Source of the DNA: Deltaproteobacteria bacterium
GTDB lineage: Bacteria > Myxococcota_A > Polyangia > Polyangiales > Ga0077539
Direction: 5' to 3'
Length of the DNA stretch: 64,000 nucleotides
NCBI GenBank assembly: GCA_016704445.1
Contig: JADJAE010000025.1
Span: 1-64,000 of the forward strand
Shown in pieces: positions 24,541 through 34,253 of the stretch; the first letter of the stretch is position 1, and each line of letters opens with the position of its first letter. The position numbers and the translations under genes were made by a program. A model generated the notes under the pieces. That model was not told the DNA's origin, made no database searches, and worked only from the letters and a program-made list of their open reading frames with translations.

Positions 24541-26117
24541 AAACACGCTCCCGACGTCTCGGTCCCGTGCGGACCCCGGCGGTGTCGGCCGCCACCCCGC
24601 GGCGCGCGCCCAAGGTGCGCGGGGGCGTGGCGGACGTCCTCCCGATCCTCGTCGCGATCGGGTTCGTCGTGTGGGTGGTGGCGCTCAACTACCGGCCCAT
24701 CACCAGCAACGACTTCTGGATCCACCTGCGGATCGGCGAGGACATCCTGACCCGGGGGCACATCCCGCACGTCGACGACTACTCCGCCGTGGCCCAGGGG
24801 CGCCCGTTCGTCGCGCACGGCTGGCTCGGCGCGGTGGTGCTCGCCCTCGTCGAGAAGACCTGCGGACCGCTCGGCTTCACGCTGCTCCGCGAGGCGACGG
24901 CGCTGGGGCTGCTGGGGCTGCTCCTCGCCGCGCTGCCGCCCGAACGGCGTCGCTCCCCCGTCGTCGTGCCCGCGCTGGCGCTGTGCACGTACCTGATCTG
25001 CTGGCGCATCGAGGTGCGCCCGGACCTGTTCACCCTCCTGCTCCTCGCGGCGCTCACGTTCGCGGTCGAGACGTGGCGGCGCACCCGCCGACTACGGGCC
25101 CTGGCCTGGCTCGTTCCGCTCCAGGTCCTGTGGGCCAACCTCCACGGCGCCTACCTGTTCGGCGTTGTCCTGCTGTGGGGCCTGACCGGCGTGTGTGCCG
25201 TGCTCGTGCTGGCCCCGCGCCTCCAGGCCACCGAGCGGGACTACACCTGGACGGACGTCCGCGACCTCGCCGTCGTCGCGCTCGGCGCCTCGCTCGCGAT
25301 CCTTGTCAACCCGTACGGCCCCGCTCTCGTCACGTACTCAACCCGCATGTCCGAGGGCAACGAGTTCATCAAGCGGTTCATGACCGAGTGGCAGCCGCCC
25401 TTCGCGGCGGCGTCGTACTTTCGCGGCAACGCCGGGTACCTGCTGGGTGCGTACGCGGTGCTCCTGGCCCTGCTCGGCGGGGGCCTGCTGCTACTGCTGC
25501 TGCTGCGACGGCGGCCCGTGGTCGACCTCTTCGTGTGCGCCGTCGTCGCGTACCTCTCGCTGCGCGCCAACCGGTTCATCCCCTACGTGGCCATCATGGG
25601 CTTCCCGATCCTCGTGCGGTCGTGGGTCGAACTCGCGGGCGCCGTGCCCTCCGTCGGGTCGCGCGGGCGCCGTGCCCTCGAGCTCGCGGGCGTGGTGGTG
25701 CTCGTCGCGGGGACCTTGCGGCATGGCTACGTGTTCGGCCCGGCCCGCAGCGGCGCCCTCGGCGCTGGGTACGCCGGCCGCAGGCCCGTCGAGGAGGTCG
25801 CGGCCATCCGCGCGCGCCGCCTCCAGGGCGCCCTCTACAACGAGCAGATGACCGAGGGCTCGTACATCGTCCACGAGCTGTACCCCACCGTCCGTCCCGT
25901 CATGGACGCGCGCGTCGACGTCTACGGTGAGCCGCTCTACCTGGAGTACGAAGCGTCCCACACCAGCCGGGTGGCGTTCGCCGCGTACATGCGGCGGTAC
26001 GACATCCGCCTGGCCCTCCTCAGCCAGGGCGGCTGGATGGGCCAGACCCTGCGGCTCGATCCGGGCTGGGAGGTCGTCTCGGAGAGCGCCGAGCGGTTGC
26101 TCTTCCGGCGACGTTAG
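24537..26117 (+). CDS. Polytopic membrane protein, GT-C-like, unassigned family
   Basis: 526 residues, ATG overlapping the previous stop (ATGA). About 10-11 membrane segments. The first external loop carries the conserved-looking block SNDFWIHLRIGEDILTRGHI, PHVDDYSAVAQGRPFVAHGWLG, an acidic DxxxxLRxGE/HVDDYS layout seen in uncharacterised bacterial GT-C-like proteins. A C-terminal soluble part (about 415-526) contains EVRPDL-independent motifs such as VRPVMDARVDVYGEPLYLEY. The operon position after two GT39-like genes suggests a role in the same glycan pathway. I cannot name the family with certainty, and no catalytic residue is proven. Confidence 0.7.
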   Translation: MKTRSRRLGPVRTPAVSAATPRRAPKVRGGVADVLPILVAIGFVVWVVALNYRPITSNDFWIHLRIGEDILTRGHIPHVDDYSAVAQGRPFVAHGWLGAVVLALVEKTCGPLGFTLLREATALGLLGLLLAALPPERRRSPVVVPALALCTYLICWRIEVRPDLFTLLLLAALTFAVETWRRTRRLRALAWLVPLQVLWANLHGAYLFGVVLLWGLTGVCAVLVLAPRLQATERDYTWTDVRDLAVVALGASLAILVNPYGPALVTYSTRMSEGNEFIKRFMTEWQPPFAAASYFRGNAGYLLGAYAVLLALLGGGLLLLLLLRRRPVVDLFVCAVVAYLSLRANRFIPYVAIMGFPILVRSWVELAGAVPSVGSRGRRALELAGVVVLVAGTLRHGYVFGPARSGALGAGYAGRRPVEEVAAIRARRLQGALYNEQMTEGSYIVHELYPTVRPVMDARVDVYGEPLYLEYEASHTSRVAFAAYMRRYDIRLALLSQGGWMGQTLRLDPGWEVVSESAERLLFRRR

Positions 26118-26340
26118 CGTCAGGGGCCCCTTTGGCCCTGGCGCAGCGAATCCCTCGCATCGTCGCACGCATCCAGTCCTCGATGAACCGGACAGCTGTT
26201 ATCCTCGGCCTTCTCCCGTCGGCCTTGCGATCCAACGACGTGACGGAGATGGACGGGATGTTCCAGAACGCAGGCGAGAAAGGCATCTGGCACCCTCGAC
26301 CTGGACGCCTCCCGCGTCTCTGCGCCGGTTCGGAAATCCC
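26118..26340. other. Intergenic gap, no gene seen
   Basis: 223 bp between the three-gene operon and the interrupted membrane-protein gene. No credible reading frame or strong hairpin seen. It should hold the promoter of the downstream gene, but I could not pick boxes with confidence. Confidence 0.5.
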
Positions 26341-27150
26341 ATGAGTCCACCCTCTGCGGCCGAGCGCACCGCACCTCGTCGGTCGCGGCTTCTCAGGCCC
26401 TCGGTCGGCGAGCCCGATCGCCCATCAGGGTCGCCCCTCGGTCGCCATCGCGCGCTGCTGTCGACCTATCGGGTCGAACTGCTCCTGACGATCCTGGTGT
26501 TCGTCGTGCACGCCTATTTCTACAACGGAGGGAGCTGGAATCAGGACGCACGCCTCGGAGCGATCTTCGCGTTCGTCGAGCCCGGCACGCCGGACACGCA
26601 CACCTTCCGGATCGGTCGGTTCGTGAGTGACCCATCTCGCGGAATGAACACGGGGGACTGGGCGCGCGTCGGGGGTTCTTATTATCCAGCCAAGGCACCG
26701 GGATCCTCGATGCTGGGCGTGCCGGTCTATTATGCCCTCTACAACGCGGAGCGGCTCCTCGGTTTCAATCCCGCCACGTTCCGCGCGACGAACCTCAATA
26801 GCTATCTATTGAATCTCTGGATCTCCGCATTCTGGGGAGCGCTCGGTGCGGCCTTCCTGTACCGGTTCCTGCGAACGCACCGCGGACACGAGCCCGACGA
26901 TGCGCTGGTCATCAGCCTGGTATTCGCCCTCGGCACGCTCGTCTTTCCCTTCGCAACCCAGGTATGGGGCCACGTCGCCGCGGCCGTCTTCCTGCTCCTC
27001 GGTTTCGGGCTCGGGTTCGAGAAGAGAAGGCACGCCGCCCTGACCGCCGGCTTCTTCGCTGGATCGGCGGTGCTCACTGAATACCTCGCCGCGATCGGGG
27101 CGGTCGCGATCCTCTTTCATTGCCTGTTCCAGAGGGACTGGCGCGAACGG

Positions 27151-28704
27151 GTAACCGTTCAGCCCCCAACTCCATTGGACAGGAGCTCGAGGGGAATGAG
27201 CGAGGGCGCCGCGAGACCGCGTAGCGTCGAGATGACGGCGTCGCACAGGAAGGCAAACACGCTGCGCGCATGCTGACGACACGTCGCGACCACCGTGAGA
27301 ATCCGCCCTGCAAACAGGCACCCCCGTGGGCTATCGCTGCCATAGCTCGTCTTGCGCCAGATGACGCCATGGCGGATCTGCTGCTCGGCGAAGTTGTTCG
27401 TCGGCGGCACGCCCTCGTGATCGACGAAGGTCCACATCCGCTCGAACGTCGCCAGCAGCTCGCCGCACGTCCCACGGGTCTTCGACGAGGCCGTCTCGAC
27501 CCCTTCTTCGAGCAGGCGTCGGAACGTGCGTTTCAGGCGCGCCACCGAGCGCTGCAACCACGCACGATCGCGCCGGCCCTGCTTCACCCAGTGCCACCAG
27601 TCGAACAGTCGATCGGTCTCGCGGGCCAGTCGTTCGGCGAGGTCCGCGTCGACCCCGCCGCGCAGCCGGAACTTCTCCCAATCGCGCTTCAGGTGCGCCC
27701 AGCAGTACTGCCAGGCCTTCACGCCGAGCACGTCGTACGCGCTCCAACGATCGACCACGAGGATGCCCTTGAACTCGATCACGAGCTGCGCGGCCGACTC
27801 GCCCCCGCGATCGGCGGCCACCTCGAAGAAGGTCGCGACGGCGGTTGCCATCACCCACAGCCAGCCCTTGCGACGACCGCGACGCCAGCTCGTCTCGTCC
27901 GCATGCGCCACCGCCTGCTGGCGCGCGGCGACCTTGGCCGCCTCGACGGACGCGGCGACGGCTTCGGAGACGCGGAAGAGCATGCGGGCGACGGTCCCGG
28001 CCGACATCGTGACGCCGAGCACCGTGGTGAAGAACATCACCACGTCGCGGTGGCTCATCTTGAACTGACCCACCAACGCTCCGAGCAGTGCTTGCCCTCG
28101 TGGCCCGAGCATCGTCGTGGGCGCCTCGGGCGGCAGCGCGCCCCGCGTCGAGGAGCCGCAGCAGGCGCAGGTCAGCGCGTGGATCTGGAACTCGGTGACA
28201 TGGGCGAGCTTCTCGGGGAGCTCGATCACCTGGTGTCGCAACGGCTCCGGGTCGTCGCCCTCCAGGGCGTGCCCACAGTCCCCGCACGCGACCGGCTTGC
28301 AGGGGACGACCGTGTCCACCTTCTCGGGCGACAGCAGCTCGCGGCGGTGCCCCTTGTGGCCCTTCTGCCCGCCCTTCGGCCGCCCACTCGGTCCGGGTCT
28401 GGAGGCCGGCGGGGCGCTCGGTCCGTTGCTGCTCGGCGGCTTCGAGGAGTTCGACGAGTTGGTGCCGACTCGCTCCTCCAGTCGCGCAACCCGCTCCTCC
28501 AGCAGTCCACGCAGACGATTGAGCTCTTCGACGTGAGCGAGGGTCAGGTCCAGCAGGTGTTCGAGCGTCTCCAGTCGAGCACGGACAGACGGCGGCAGGC
28601 CTGCCAGTTCCTCGGCGCTCACCAGCGGCAACCTGTCGCGCCACGTCGTCACCCCGCGATCGCTAGACGAGCAGAGAGCTCCTGGCAACCCCCTGAACGG
28701 TTAC
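27151..28704 (-). mobile_element. IS66-family insertion sequence, copy 1 (1554 bp)
   Basis: The ends are inverted: GTAACCGTTCAG at 27151 and its complement CTGAACGGTTAC ending at 28704. IS66 elements typically start GTAA and duplicate 8 bp. The flanks here are GCGAACGG (27143-27150) and ACGAACGG (28705-28712), identical in 7 of 8 bases. Only a transposase gene is present and no tnpA/tnpB, as in the ISBst12 subgroup. A second copy lies at 61109-62663 in the opposite orientation. The insertion splits a membrane-protein gene. The transposase frame is intact here, so this copy may be active. Confidence 0.93.
27159..28652 (-). CDS. IS66-family transposase (TnpC type), intact
   Basis: 497 residues from GTG 28652; an alternative TTG at 28688 would add 12. 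Order of parts: a leucine-zipper-like coiled coil (LETLEHLLDLTLAHVEELNR ...), the linker TNSSNSSKPPSSNG, a basic GGQKGHKGH segment and a zinc-finger pair (CGDCGH ... CACC). The DDE domain follows, with HADETSWRRGRRKGWLWV (first Asp), LVVDRWSAYDV (second Asp) and NNFAEQQIR (Glu). The C-terminal stretch matches IS66 ORF C-tails. It catalyses cut-and-paste movement of the element. The start is uncertain because neither GTG nor TTG has a good ribosome site. The copy at 61.1 kb is the same gene broken by three one-base length changes. Confidence 0.93.
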   Translation of the reverse strand: MTTWRDRLPLVSAEELAGLPPSVRARLETLEHLLDLTLAHVEELNRLRGLLEERVARLEERVGTNSSNSSKPPSSNGPSAPPASRPGPSGRPKGGQKGHKGHRRELLSPEKVDTVVPCKPVACGDCGHALEGDDPEPLRHQVIELPEKLAHVTEFQIHALTCACCGSSTRGALPPEAPTTMLGPRGQALLGALVGQFKMSHRDVVMFFTTVLGVTMSAGTVARMLFRVSEAVAASVEAAKVAARQQAVAHADETSWRRGRRKGWLWVMATAVATFFEVAADRGGESAAQLVIEFKGILVVDRWSAYDVLGVKAWQYCWAHLKRDWEKFRLRGGVDADLAERLARETDRLFDWWHWVKQGRRDRAWLQRSVARLKRTFRRLLEEGVETASSKTRGTCGELLATFERMWTFVDHEGVPPTNNFAEQQIRHGVIWRKTSYGSDSPRGCLFAGRILTVVATCRQHARSVFAFLCDAVISTLRGLAAPSLIPLELLSNGVGG

Positions 28705-29804
28705 ACGAACGGTTGCTCCCGTTCGTTCTTGGTGCGACTCCCCCGATTCTCGCGCTGCTCCTCTATCAGAAGCTCTGCTTTGGAGGGTTCTTCGTCACCT
28801 CCTATTCCTTCGTCAACCCGATATTCCTCGAACACCGGGGCCAGGTCGGCCTGTTCGGCGGCGCTGATCCCTCGGCGGTCTGGAACCTCCTCTTCTCGCT
28901 GGATCGGGGCCTGCTGATCTTCACGCCGGTCTTCTTCTTCGCGCTCATCGAGGTGGTGAGGCTCGAGGCCGCTGGCGATACCCGCTTCCTGCTGACCTGT
29001 CTCGCCGTGACCGTCGGCGCGCTGGGCGCGCTTTCGACCTATACGTTCTGGAACGCGGGGAGCAGTACTGGCGCCCGCTATCTGGTGTTCACCATCCCGT
29101 TCTGGTGTCTCCTGCTCCCGCGGCCGTCGCTGCTCCCGCGCTTCGCCCGATGGATGTTCTACGGGCTGGCGGCCCTGGGGACCCTCAACATGCTCGTGAT
29201 CGCCGCCGTGAACCCGATGGTCCACCCCGCGGTGGTCAACCCGCTCTTCGGCCGCCTCTACCTGCACTTCCTTTCCGGCGAGTTCCCTCCGACGCTGGAG
29301 ACCTGCGGGCGCTTCCAGGATCTCTTCTCCGCTGCGGAGCCGGCCGAGCTCTTCAATCTCGGATCCTCCATTTTCGGGCTCTCCGGGAAGGCGTCGATCG
29401 TTCCGCTCGGGATTGTGGTCGTGCTGCTGATCTGGTGCCTGTGGGCGGCGCGATCGGTTCCTGCCGCTGGCGGCGGCAGCCCCGTCCGAGGCCCTGCGGA
29501 CGCTGCTCCTCACGGGACTGGTCGTCGCATCCCGCACGCATCATCGTCCGGCGGGCGAGCCCTGCCCGGGATGCGGAATTCGCCCCGATAGCCGTCAGCA
29601 TCCCCTCTGCCCCTAAGGATCTGGCGCAGGTATCGTCGCGGTGACGGCCGTGTCGATGAGTAGCTCGTACCGTCCTTGCGCAGGATGCTGTGCATGGATG
29701 GTTCAGTCCATGTTCAACGCCGCCTGTCGGTTACGACATCGCGCATGCTAGGACTGTTGGAGCGGCTGTTGCTTCATGGCGTTAGCGCTCACAACGCACT
29801 CCTC

Positions 29805-31085
29805 ATGGTCACCCCAAACTCATCACAACCCCCGCGAAAAGGACCCGTGATCCCTCCCGCATCCACGCCACCTGAACCTAGCTGGCGAAGCTGGCTCAGG
29901 CGGTTCGGCATGTGGTCGATCCTCGCGTGCGTGATCACTGGGACCGCGGTCAACCTGTTGTCGCCACCTGTCTCCCAGCGCCCCGAGGCGCATGCCGAAG
30001 CGCGTCCCGAGGCCGGTGAGTTCCGCGTGGGGACGCTCACCGTCCGCGGCCGCCTGGTGCCCCTCCCGCCGGGGTACGTCCAGGGCGACCAGTGCCTCAC
30101 CGAACAACCGGACTGGGTCTTCCCGGGGTACACCCGGGAGCAGGTGGCGCGTGAGCTCGACGCGGCCGCGCCCGACTCCGCCCTGAGGGCCATGCTCGAC
30201 GCCCGCGTCACCTGCGACGCCCGGGGGTGCGTTATCCGCCCGACCTTCGATATCGTCCTGGAGATGAGCCCCCATACGCGCGGCACGCTGTACGACAGCC
30301 TGGCGCGCTTTCCGGAGAACCAGGCGCTCGCCACGCCGCTGGCGCGCAACATCGCCGATCCCCACTGGGCCGACGACGAGGGCCTGAGCCCCGAGATCCG
30401 AGCGCTCCTGCGGCGGTTGAGCTGGCAGTCAGGCAACGCGGTGCTGTTCAACGACACGGCGCTGGTGTGTTCGCAGCTCCACACCGAGGCCGAGCAGCAG
30501 GCCTTCGTCGCGTCGCTCAAGCACCGCGTGGCGATCGACGCCACGCTGTCCGTGGCCGCCGGGGAGGACGTCGCGGCGCTGACGCGGCACTGGTCCTTCG
30601 GCCACGACGCGCCCGGCGTGCGCGCCCTGCTGGAGCCGCTCGCGGCGAGCCCGCAGGGCGGGCCCATCGACGTCGCGCGGCTCATGCCGCCGTTCGTGCG
30701 GGCGCGGATCAACACGTTCCCTCCGATCGGGGCCCCGGAGTACGACTGCTTCTGGTCGTCGCTGCACTTCTTCACCGAAGGGGAGCCCGACACGCGCCTG
30801 CTCAGCGACCAGGAGTTCAACGTCGAGATCCTGCGGTCCTACGTTCCGGTGCCGCCCGGGGAGACCCGATTCGGAGACGTCCTCGTGTTCTACGGGCCGG
30901 GAGACGTCCCGATCCACGCGGTCAACGTCATCGCGCCCGGGGTCGTCTTCACCAAGAACGGCAACTCCTTCCGGCGCCCGTGGCATTTCGCGCGCACCGA
31001 GACCATCAGGGAGAGATACATGGCCACGCAGGTCATCCGCCCATGGCGGTTGCGACGGCTGGCAAATACGGATGGCGCGAACTGA
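29805..31085 (+). CDS. Secreted or membrane-anchored protein of unknown family, possible Cys/His hydrolase-like end
   Basis: 426 residues from ATG 29805 (upstream TTG/GTG starts are possible but lack support). One N-terminal membrane segment (FGMWSILACVITGTAVNLL) places the rest in the periplasm or outside. The body has no repeat and few Cys. Towards the C-terminus EYDCFWSSLHFFTEG, RFGDVLVFYGPGDVPIHAVN and GVVFTKNGNSFRRPW recall the Cys...GDVLVF...HAVNVI...KNG layout of NlpC/P60-like papain-fold hydrolases. This would put a Cys at DCFW and a His at IHAV; it is a tentative resemblance only. The stop overlaps the next gene's start by 14 bp, so it is co-transcribed with the AftB-like gene. Confidence 0.65.
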   Translation: MVTPNSSQPPRKGPVIPPASTPPEPSWRSWLRRFGMWSILACVITGTAVNLLSPPVSQRPEAHAEARPEAGEFRVGTLTVRGRLVPLPPGYVQGDQCLTEQPDWVFPGYTREQVARELDAAAPDSALRAMLDARVTCDARGCVIRPTFDIVLEMSPHTRGTLYDSLARFPENQALATPLARNIADPHWADDEGLSPEIRALLRRLSWQSGNAVLFNDTALVCSQLHTEAEQQAFVASLKHRVAIDATLSVAAGEDVAALTRHWSFGHDAPGVRALLEPLAASPQGGPIDVARLMPPFVRARINTFPPIGAPEYDCFWSSLHFFTEGEPDTRLLSDQEFNVEILRSYVPVPPGETRFGDVLVFYGPGDVPIHAVNVIAPGVVFTKNGNSFRRPWHFARTETIRERYMATQVIRPWRLRRLANTDGAN

Positions 31086-32688
31086 TCCCCAGACCCGGGC
31101 TCGGACGAAGGATGCAGCGAGGGTACGGCGCGGACAAAAGCCTGCGTCGCCCGTGCGTCCGGCGGGCCCTGGCTGGATCGCCGCCGCGCCGTGGGTCGTC
31201 GGCCTGGTCGCGGTCGCGGCCCTCTGCCTGAAGAACGCCTGGGCGGCCGACGACGCGTACATCACGTTCCGCAGCGTCGAGCAGCTCCTGGCGGGCCACG
31301 GTCCGCGCTGGAACCCCCACGAGCGCGTCCAGGTCTTCACGCACCCGCTCTGGTTCGTCGCCGTGACGGTGGCGCGGGTGGCGTTGGGGGACATGTACCT
31401 CGCCGCCCTCGCGACGTCGCTGGCCTGCGTGCTCGCGACCGCCTGGTGGATGCGGCGCTTCTTCGTCACCGAGACCGCGTGGCTGCTCGCGATCGGGCTC
31501 CTGCTCTCGTCGAAGGCCTTCGTGGACTTCGCGGCGTCGGGGCTGGAGAACCCCCTCTCGGCCCTGCTGGTCGCCGTGTTCCTGACCCTCCTCTCGGCGC
31601 CTGCAGACGGCGCCGTGGCACCGCGGCAGGCGCTGCGTCTGACGCTCGCCTTCGGCCTCGCCCTCACCTGCCGTCATGACCTCGCGACGCTGCTCGCCGT
31701 CCCGTGGGCGTGGTGGCTGCTCCGACACCGCGATGCGCCGCGCGCCCCTCTCGTGCGCGCCGTGCTGGTCGGCCTCGGGCCGATCGTCGCCTGGACGGTG
31801 TTCAGCGTCGTCTACTACGGCTTTCCCTTCCCCAACACCGCGTACGCGAAGCTCATGGCCGTCCCTCCCGACGGCCTGCTGTGGTCCCAGGGAGCCGCCT
31901 ACTTCCGCGACTCCCTCCAGCGCGATCCGCTGACGCTCGCGGTCCTCGCCGCGGGCCTTGCCGTCGGCGCCGCGGGGCGTGACGCCGCGGGTCGCGCGGT
32001 GGCCGCCGGGGTCGCCTGCAACCTGCTCTACGTGCTGCGTATCGGCGGCGACTTCATGAGCGGCAGGTTCTTCACGTCGGCCCTGGTGGCGTCGCTCTGG
32101 CTGCTCGCGCGCTCGTCGTGGCCGCTCCTGCGCGCTCGCTCGTCGCCCTTCGTGGCGGTGGCCCTGCTCGCCGCGTACAACCTCCTCGCCCCGGGCGCGC
32201 CGTGGCGCCGCGTCCGCGTCGACGCGACCCAGGGCGCCATTCCAGGCAACCGGATCGTCGACGAGATCACCTGGTACTATCAGGGCAGCTCCCTCCCCGA
32301 CTGGGCGCGCCGCGGTCCGGGGTCGCCTTTTCCGAGGCACCCGTGGTTTCTCGCGGGCCTGGAGTTCGCGGCGTCGTCTCAGCGCATCACGGTGCGGCAG
32401 ACCATCGGGTACTTCGGCTTCGCCGCGCGGCTCGACCAGATCATCGTCGACCACCACGCCATCTCCGACCCCTTCCTCGCGCGCCTCCCGGTGCTCTGGG
32501 GCACCTGGCGTCCGGGCCACTTCATGCGCGACATCCCGGTCGGCTACAGCGCCTCGCTGCGTGATGGCACCAACGAGATCACCGACCCGGCCCAGCGTGC
32601 TCTCTACGACGACGTGGTGCTCGTCACCCGCGGACCCCTCTTCTCGGCGGCGCGGTGGCGCGCCATCGTGAGGCTCAACCTCCGGTAG
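31072..32688 (+). CDS. AftB-like GT-C membrane glycosyltransferase (copy A)
   Basis: 538 residues, start overlapping the previous gene by 14 bp. About ten membrane segments. The first loop has the acidic pair D60-D61 in WAADDAYITFRSVEQLLAGH, then GPRWNPHERVQVFTHPLWF. This is the DDAYIxFRxxxxLxxGxGxxxNPxERVxxxT pattern of AftB (GT89) and related GT-C enzymes. A central YYGFPFPNTAYAKL motif is also typical. The C-terminal soluble domain begins near IGGDFMSGRFF and contains GYFGFAARLDQIIVDHHAISDPFLARLP. AftB adds terminal arabinofuranose in mycobacteria; the sugar here is unknown. It is strikingly similar along its length to the gene at 34254-35906 on the other strand. Confidence 0.78.
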   Translation: MARTDPQTRARTKDAARVRRGQKPASPVRPAGPGWIAAAPWVVGLVAVAALCLKNAWAADDAYITFRSVEQLLAGHGPRWNPHERVQVFTHPLWFVAVTVARVALGDMYLAALATSLACVLATAWWMRRFFVTETAWLLAIGLLLSSKAFVDFAASGLENPLSALLVAVFLTLLSAPADGAVAPRQALRLTLAFGLALTCRHDLATLLAVPWAWWLLRHRDAPRAPLVRAVLVGLGPIVAWTVFSVVYYGFPFPNTAYAKLMAVPPDGLLWSQGAAYFRDSLQRDPLTLAVLAAGLAVGAAGRDAAGRAVAAGVACNLLYVLRIGGDFMSGRFFTSALVASLWLLARSSWPLLRARSSPFVAVALLAAYNLLAPGAPWRRVRVDATQGAIPGNRIVDEITWYYQGSSLPDWARRGPGSPFPRHPWFLAGLEFAASSQRITVRQTIGYFGFAARLDQIIVDHHAISDPFLARLPVLWGTWRPGHFMRDIPVGYSASLRDGTNEITDPAQRALYDDVVLVTRGPLFSAARWRAIVRLNLR

Positions 32689-32715
32689 CGCGGCCGGAGT
32701 GGGGTTCTCCCGGGC

Positions 32716-34188
32716 TCAGGGCGCGGGGGCCGCCCCGCCGCCGATGTACGCGAGCGACGTGGCCCCGTTCGCGATGATGCGCTCGTACAGGTTCTCCCGG
32801 GTGGCGCCCGGAGCGGTGCGGAGGGTCTCCTGCGCCTGTCGGCGGACCTCGTCGCAGAGGCTGACGAAGGCCTCCTCCGGGCGTGCCCCGACGATGCGGC
32901 GACCGTTGATGTAGAACGCGGGCGTCCCGCTCACGCCGAGCTGCGCGGCGAGCGCGTGGTCGGCGTTGATGGCGTCGTTGTGGGTGTTGTTGTTCAGGGC
33001 CGTGAGCACGCGGGCGGCGTCGAGGCCGAGCTCGCGCCCGTAGCCGATGAGCTCCTGCCGCCCGAGCGCGGTCGAGTGCTGGAACAACAGGTCGTGGGCG
33101 CGCCAGAACCTCGCGTGCCCGCCTTGCGCGAAGGCCTCCATCGCGAGCTGCGCCGCGGGGCGAGCGTTCTCGTGGAAGGCCAGGGGCTCGTTCTTCCACA
33201 CGAAGCGGATGTCGTTGCCGTAGCGCGTGCGGAGGCTGGCCAGCGTCGCCTCGGCCCGCCCGCAGAACGGGCACTGGAAGTCGGAGAAGACCACCACCGT
33301 GATGAGCGCGGTGCTGGGGCCGAGCACCGGAGAGTTCCCGATCGGGACGTTGTAGACCGCGGCGGGGTCTTCGGTGCGCTCGCCGTTCGCCGCGGCTGTG
33401 AACGCGTCGATGACACCCTGCGCGTACGCGCGGCTGGGGGGCTGGACGGCGCGGGCGCGCGCGAGCGCGGCGTCGATGGCGCCGGCGAGGATCTCGAAGG
33501 ACTGCTCGCCCCGGAAGTTGCGGCCGTTGACGTAGAAGTTGGGCGTCCCGCGGCCGCCGATGCGCGCGAGGAGCGCGCGATCGGCCTCGACCGCGGCCTG
33601 GTGGGTGTGCGCGTCCATGGCGCGTCGGAAGCGCGGCATGTCGAGGCCGACCTGCTGTGCGAAGCGCTCAAGCCCCGGGCGATCGAGTGCGTCCTGGTGT
33701 TGGAAGAGCAGCTCGTGCAAGCGCCAGAACTTCTCGTTGCCCCCCTGTGCGAAGGCCTCGGCCACGGCCTCCGCGGCGCCAGGGGCGTTGGGGTGTAGCT
33801 GAGCGATGGGGTTGTTCTTCCAGACGATGCGGAGCTGGTCGCCGTACTGCTCGCGGAGCCGGTGGAGGGTGAACTCGACGTTTCTACAGAAGGGACACTG
33901 GTAGTCGCTGAACTCCACGATGGTGACCGGCGCGTACGCGGGGCCGAGGGACGGAGAGTTCGCGACCGGGATGCGCTCGGAGTCCTGCTGGGGCGTCCGG
34001 TCGAGCGGTCTCGCGGGGGCCGCGGCGGGGGCGGCCGCAGCGGGGGGGGCCGCGGCGGCCGCGGCGGGCTGGGTCTCCGCCGTGAGGGCGGGCGCGGTCG
34101 GCTGGGGCGACGAGGAGAAGATGTCTCGGAACACAAGCCCGAGGAGAAAGGCCAGACAGATGGAGATGGCCGCGGGCGTCGTCCTCAT
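32716..34188 (-). CDS. Tandem DsbA-like thioredoxin-fold protein with two CPFC sites
   Basis: 490 residues. A signal/anchor helix (AISICLAFLLGLVF), an Ala/Pro-rich linker (about 32-62), then two DsbA/Thioredoxin_4-type domains. Domain 1 has C98-P-F-C101 (FSDYQCPFC) with cis-Pro loop GRGTPNFYVNG. Domain 2 has C306-P-F-C309 (FSDFQCPFC) with loop VSGTPAFYING. CPFC with a TP loop fits a periplasmic disulfide oxidase or isomerase. Two active domains in one chain give double length compared with DsbA (~200). It faces the AftB-like gene at 31072 convergently across 27 bp. A disulfide enzyme fits the very Cys-rich secreted proteins encoded in this window (inference). Confidence 0.85.
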   Translation of the reverse strand: MRTTPAAISICLAFLLGLVFRDIFSSSPQPTAPALTAETQPAAAAAAPPAAAAPAAAPARPLDRTPQQDSERIPVANSPSLGPAYAPVTIVEFSDYQCPFCRNVEFTLHRLREQYGDQLRIVWKNNPIAQLHPNAPGAAEAVAEAFAQGGNEKFWRLHELLFQHQDALDRPGLERFAQQVGLDMPRFRRAMDAHTHQAAVEADRALLARIGGRGTPNFYVNGRNFRGEQSFEILAGAIDAALARARAVQPPSRAYAQGVIDAFTAAANGERTEDPAAVYNVPIGNSPVLGPSTALITVVVFSDFQCPFCGRAEATLASLRTRYGNDIRFVWKNEPLAFHENARPAAQLAMEAFAQGGHARFWRAHDLLFQHSTALGRQELIGYGRELGLDAARVLTALNNNTHNDAINADHALAAQLGVSGTPAFYINGRRIVGARPEEAFVSLCDEVRRQAQETLRTAPGATRENLYERIIANGATSLAYIGGGAAPAP

Positions 34189-34253
34189 TCAGTCACTCCG
34201 GTGGGTTGCGTGGGAGGCCACGGTTGTGGCGTACCTTATCTTCCCGCGCATCT

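Larger units (their letters stand above)
26341..29591 (+). pseudogene. Polytopic GT-C-like membrane protein gene, split by an IS66 element
   Basis: The 5' part (26341-27150, 270 codons) starts ATGAGTCCACC and has several membrane segments plus the block YYPAKAPGSSMLGVPVYYAL. This resembles the (D)KAPG motif of lipid-carrier glycosyltransferases. The 3' part (28713-29591) resumes LLPFVLGATPPILALLLYQK and ends in several further membrane segments. Removing 27151-28712 (IS plus one 8-bp duplication) joins Q-R-D-W-R-E-R to L-L-P-F-V in frame, giving 562 residues. The gene was therefore intact before insertion and is inactive now unless the element excises precisely. It sits between the GT39/TPR operon and the AftB-like gene, so it was probably part of the same surface-glycan cluster. 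Confidence 0.82.

Noticed and set aside
27270..28680. Plus-strand frame running through IS66 copy 1 into the downstream half-gene
   Set aside because: Within the IS it is antisense to the transposase; only the part after 28713 is genuine coding of the interrupted gene.
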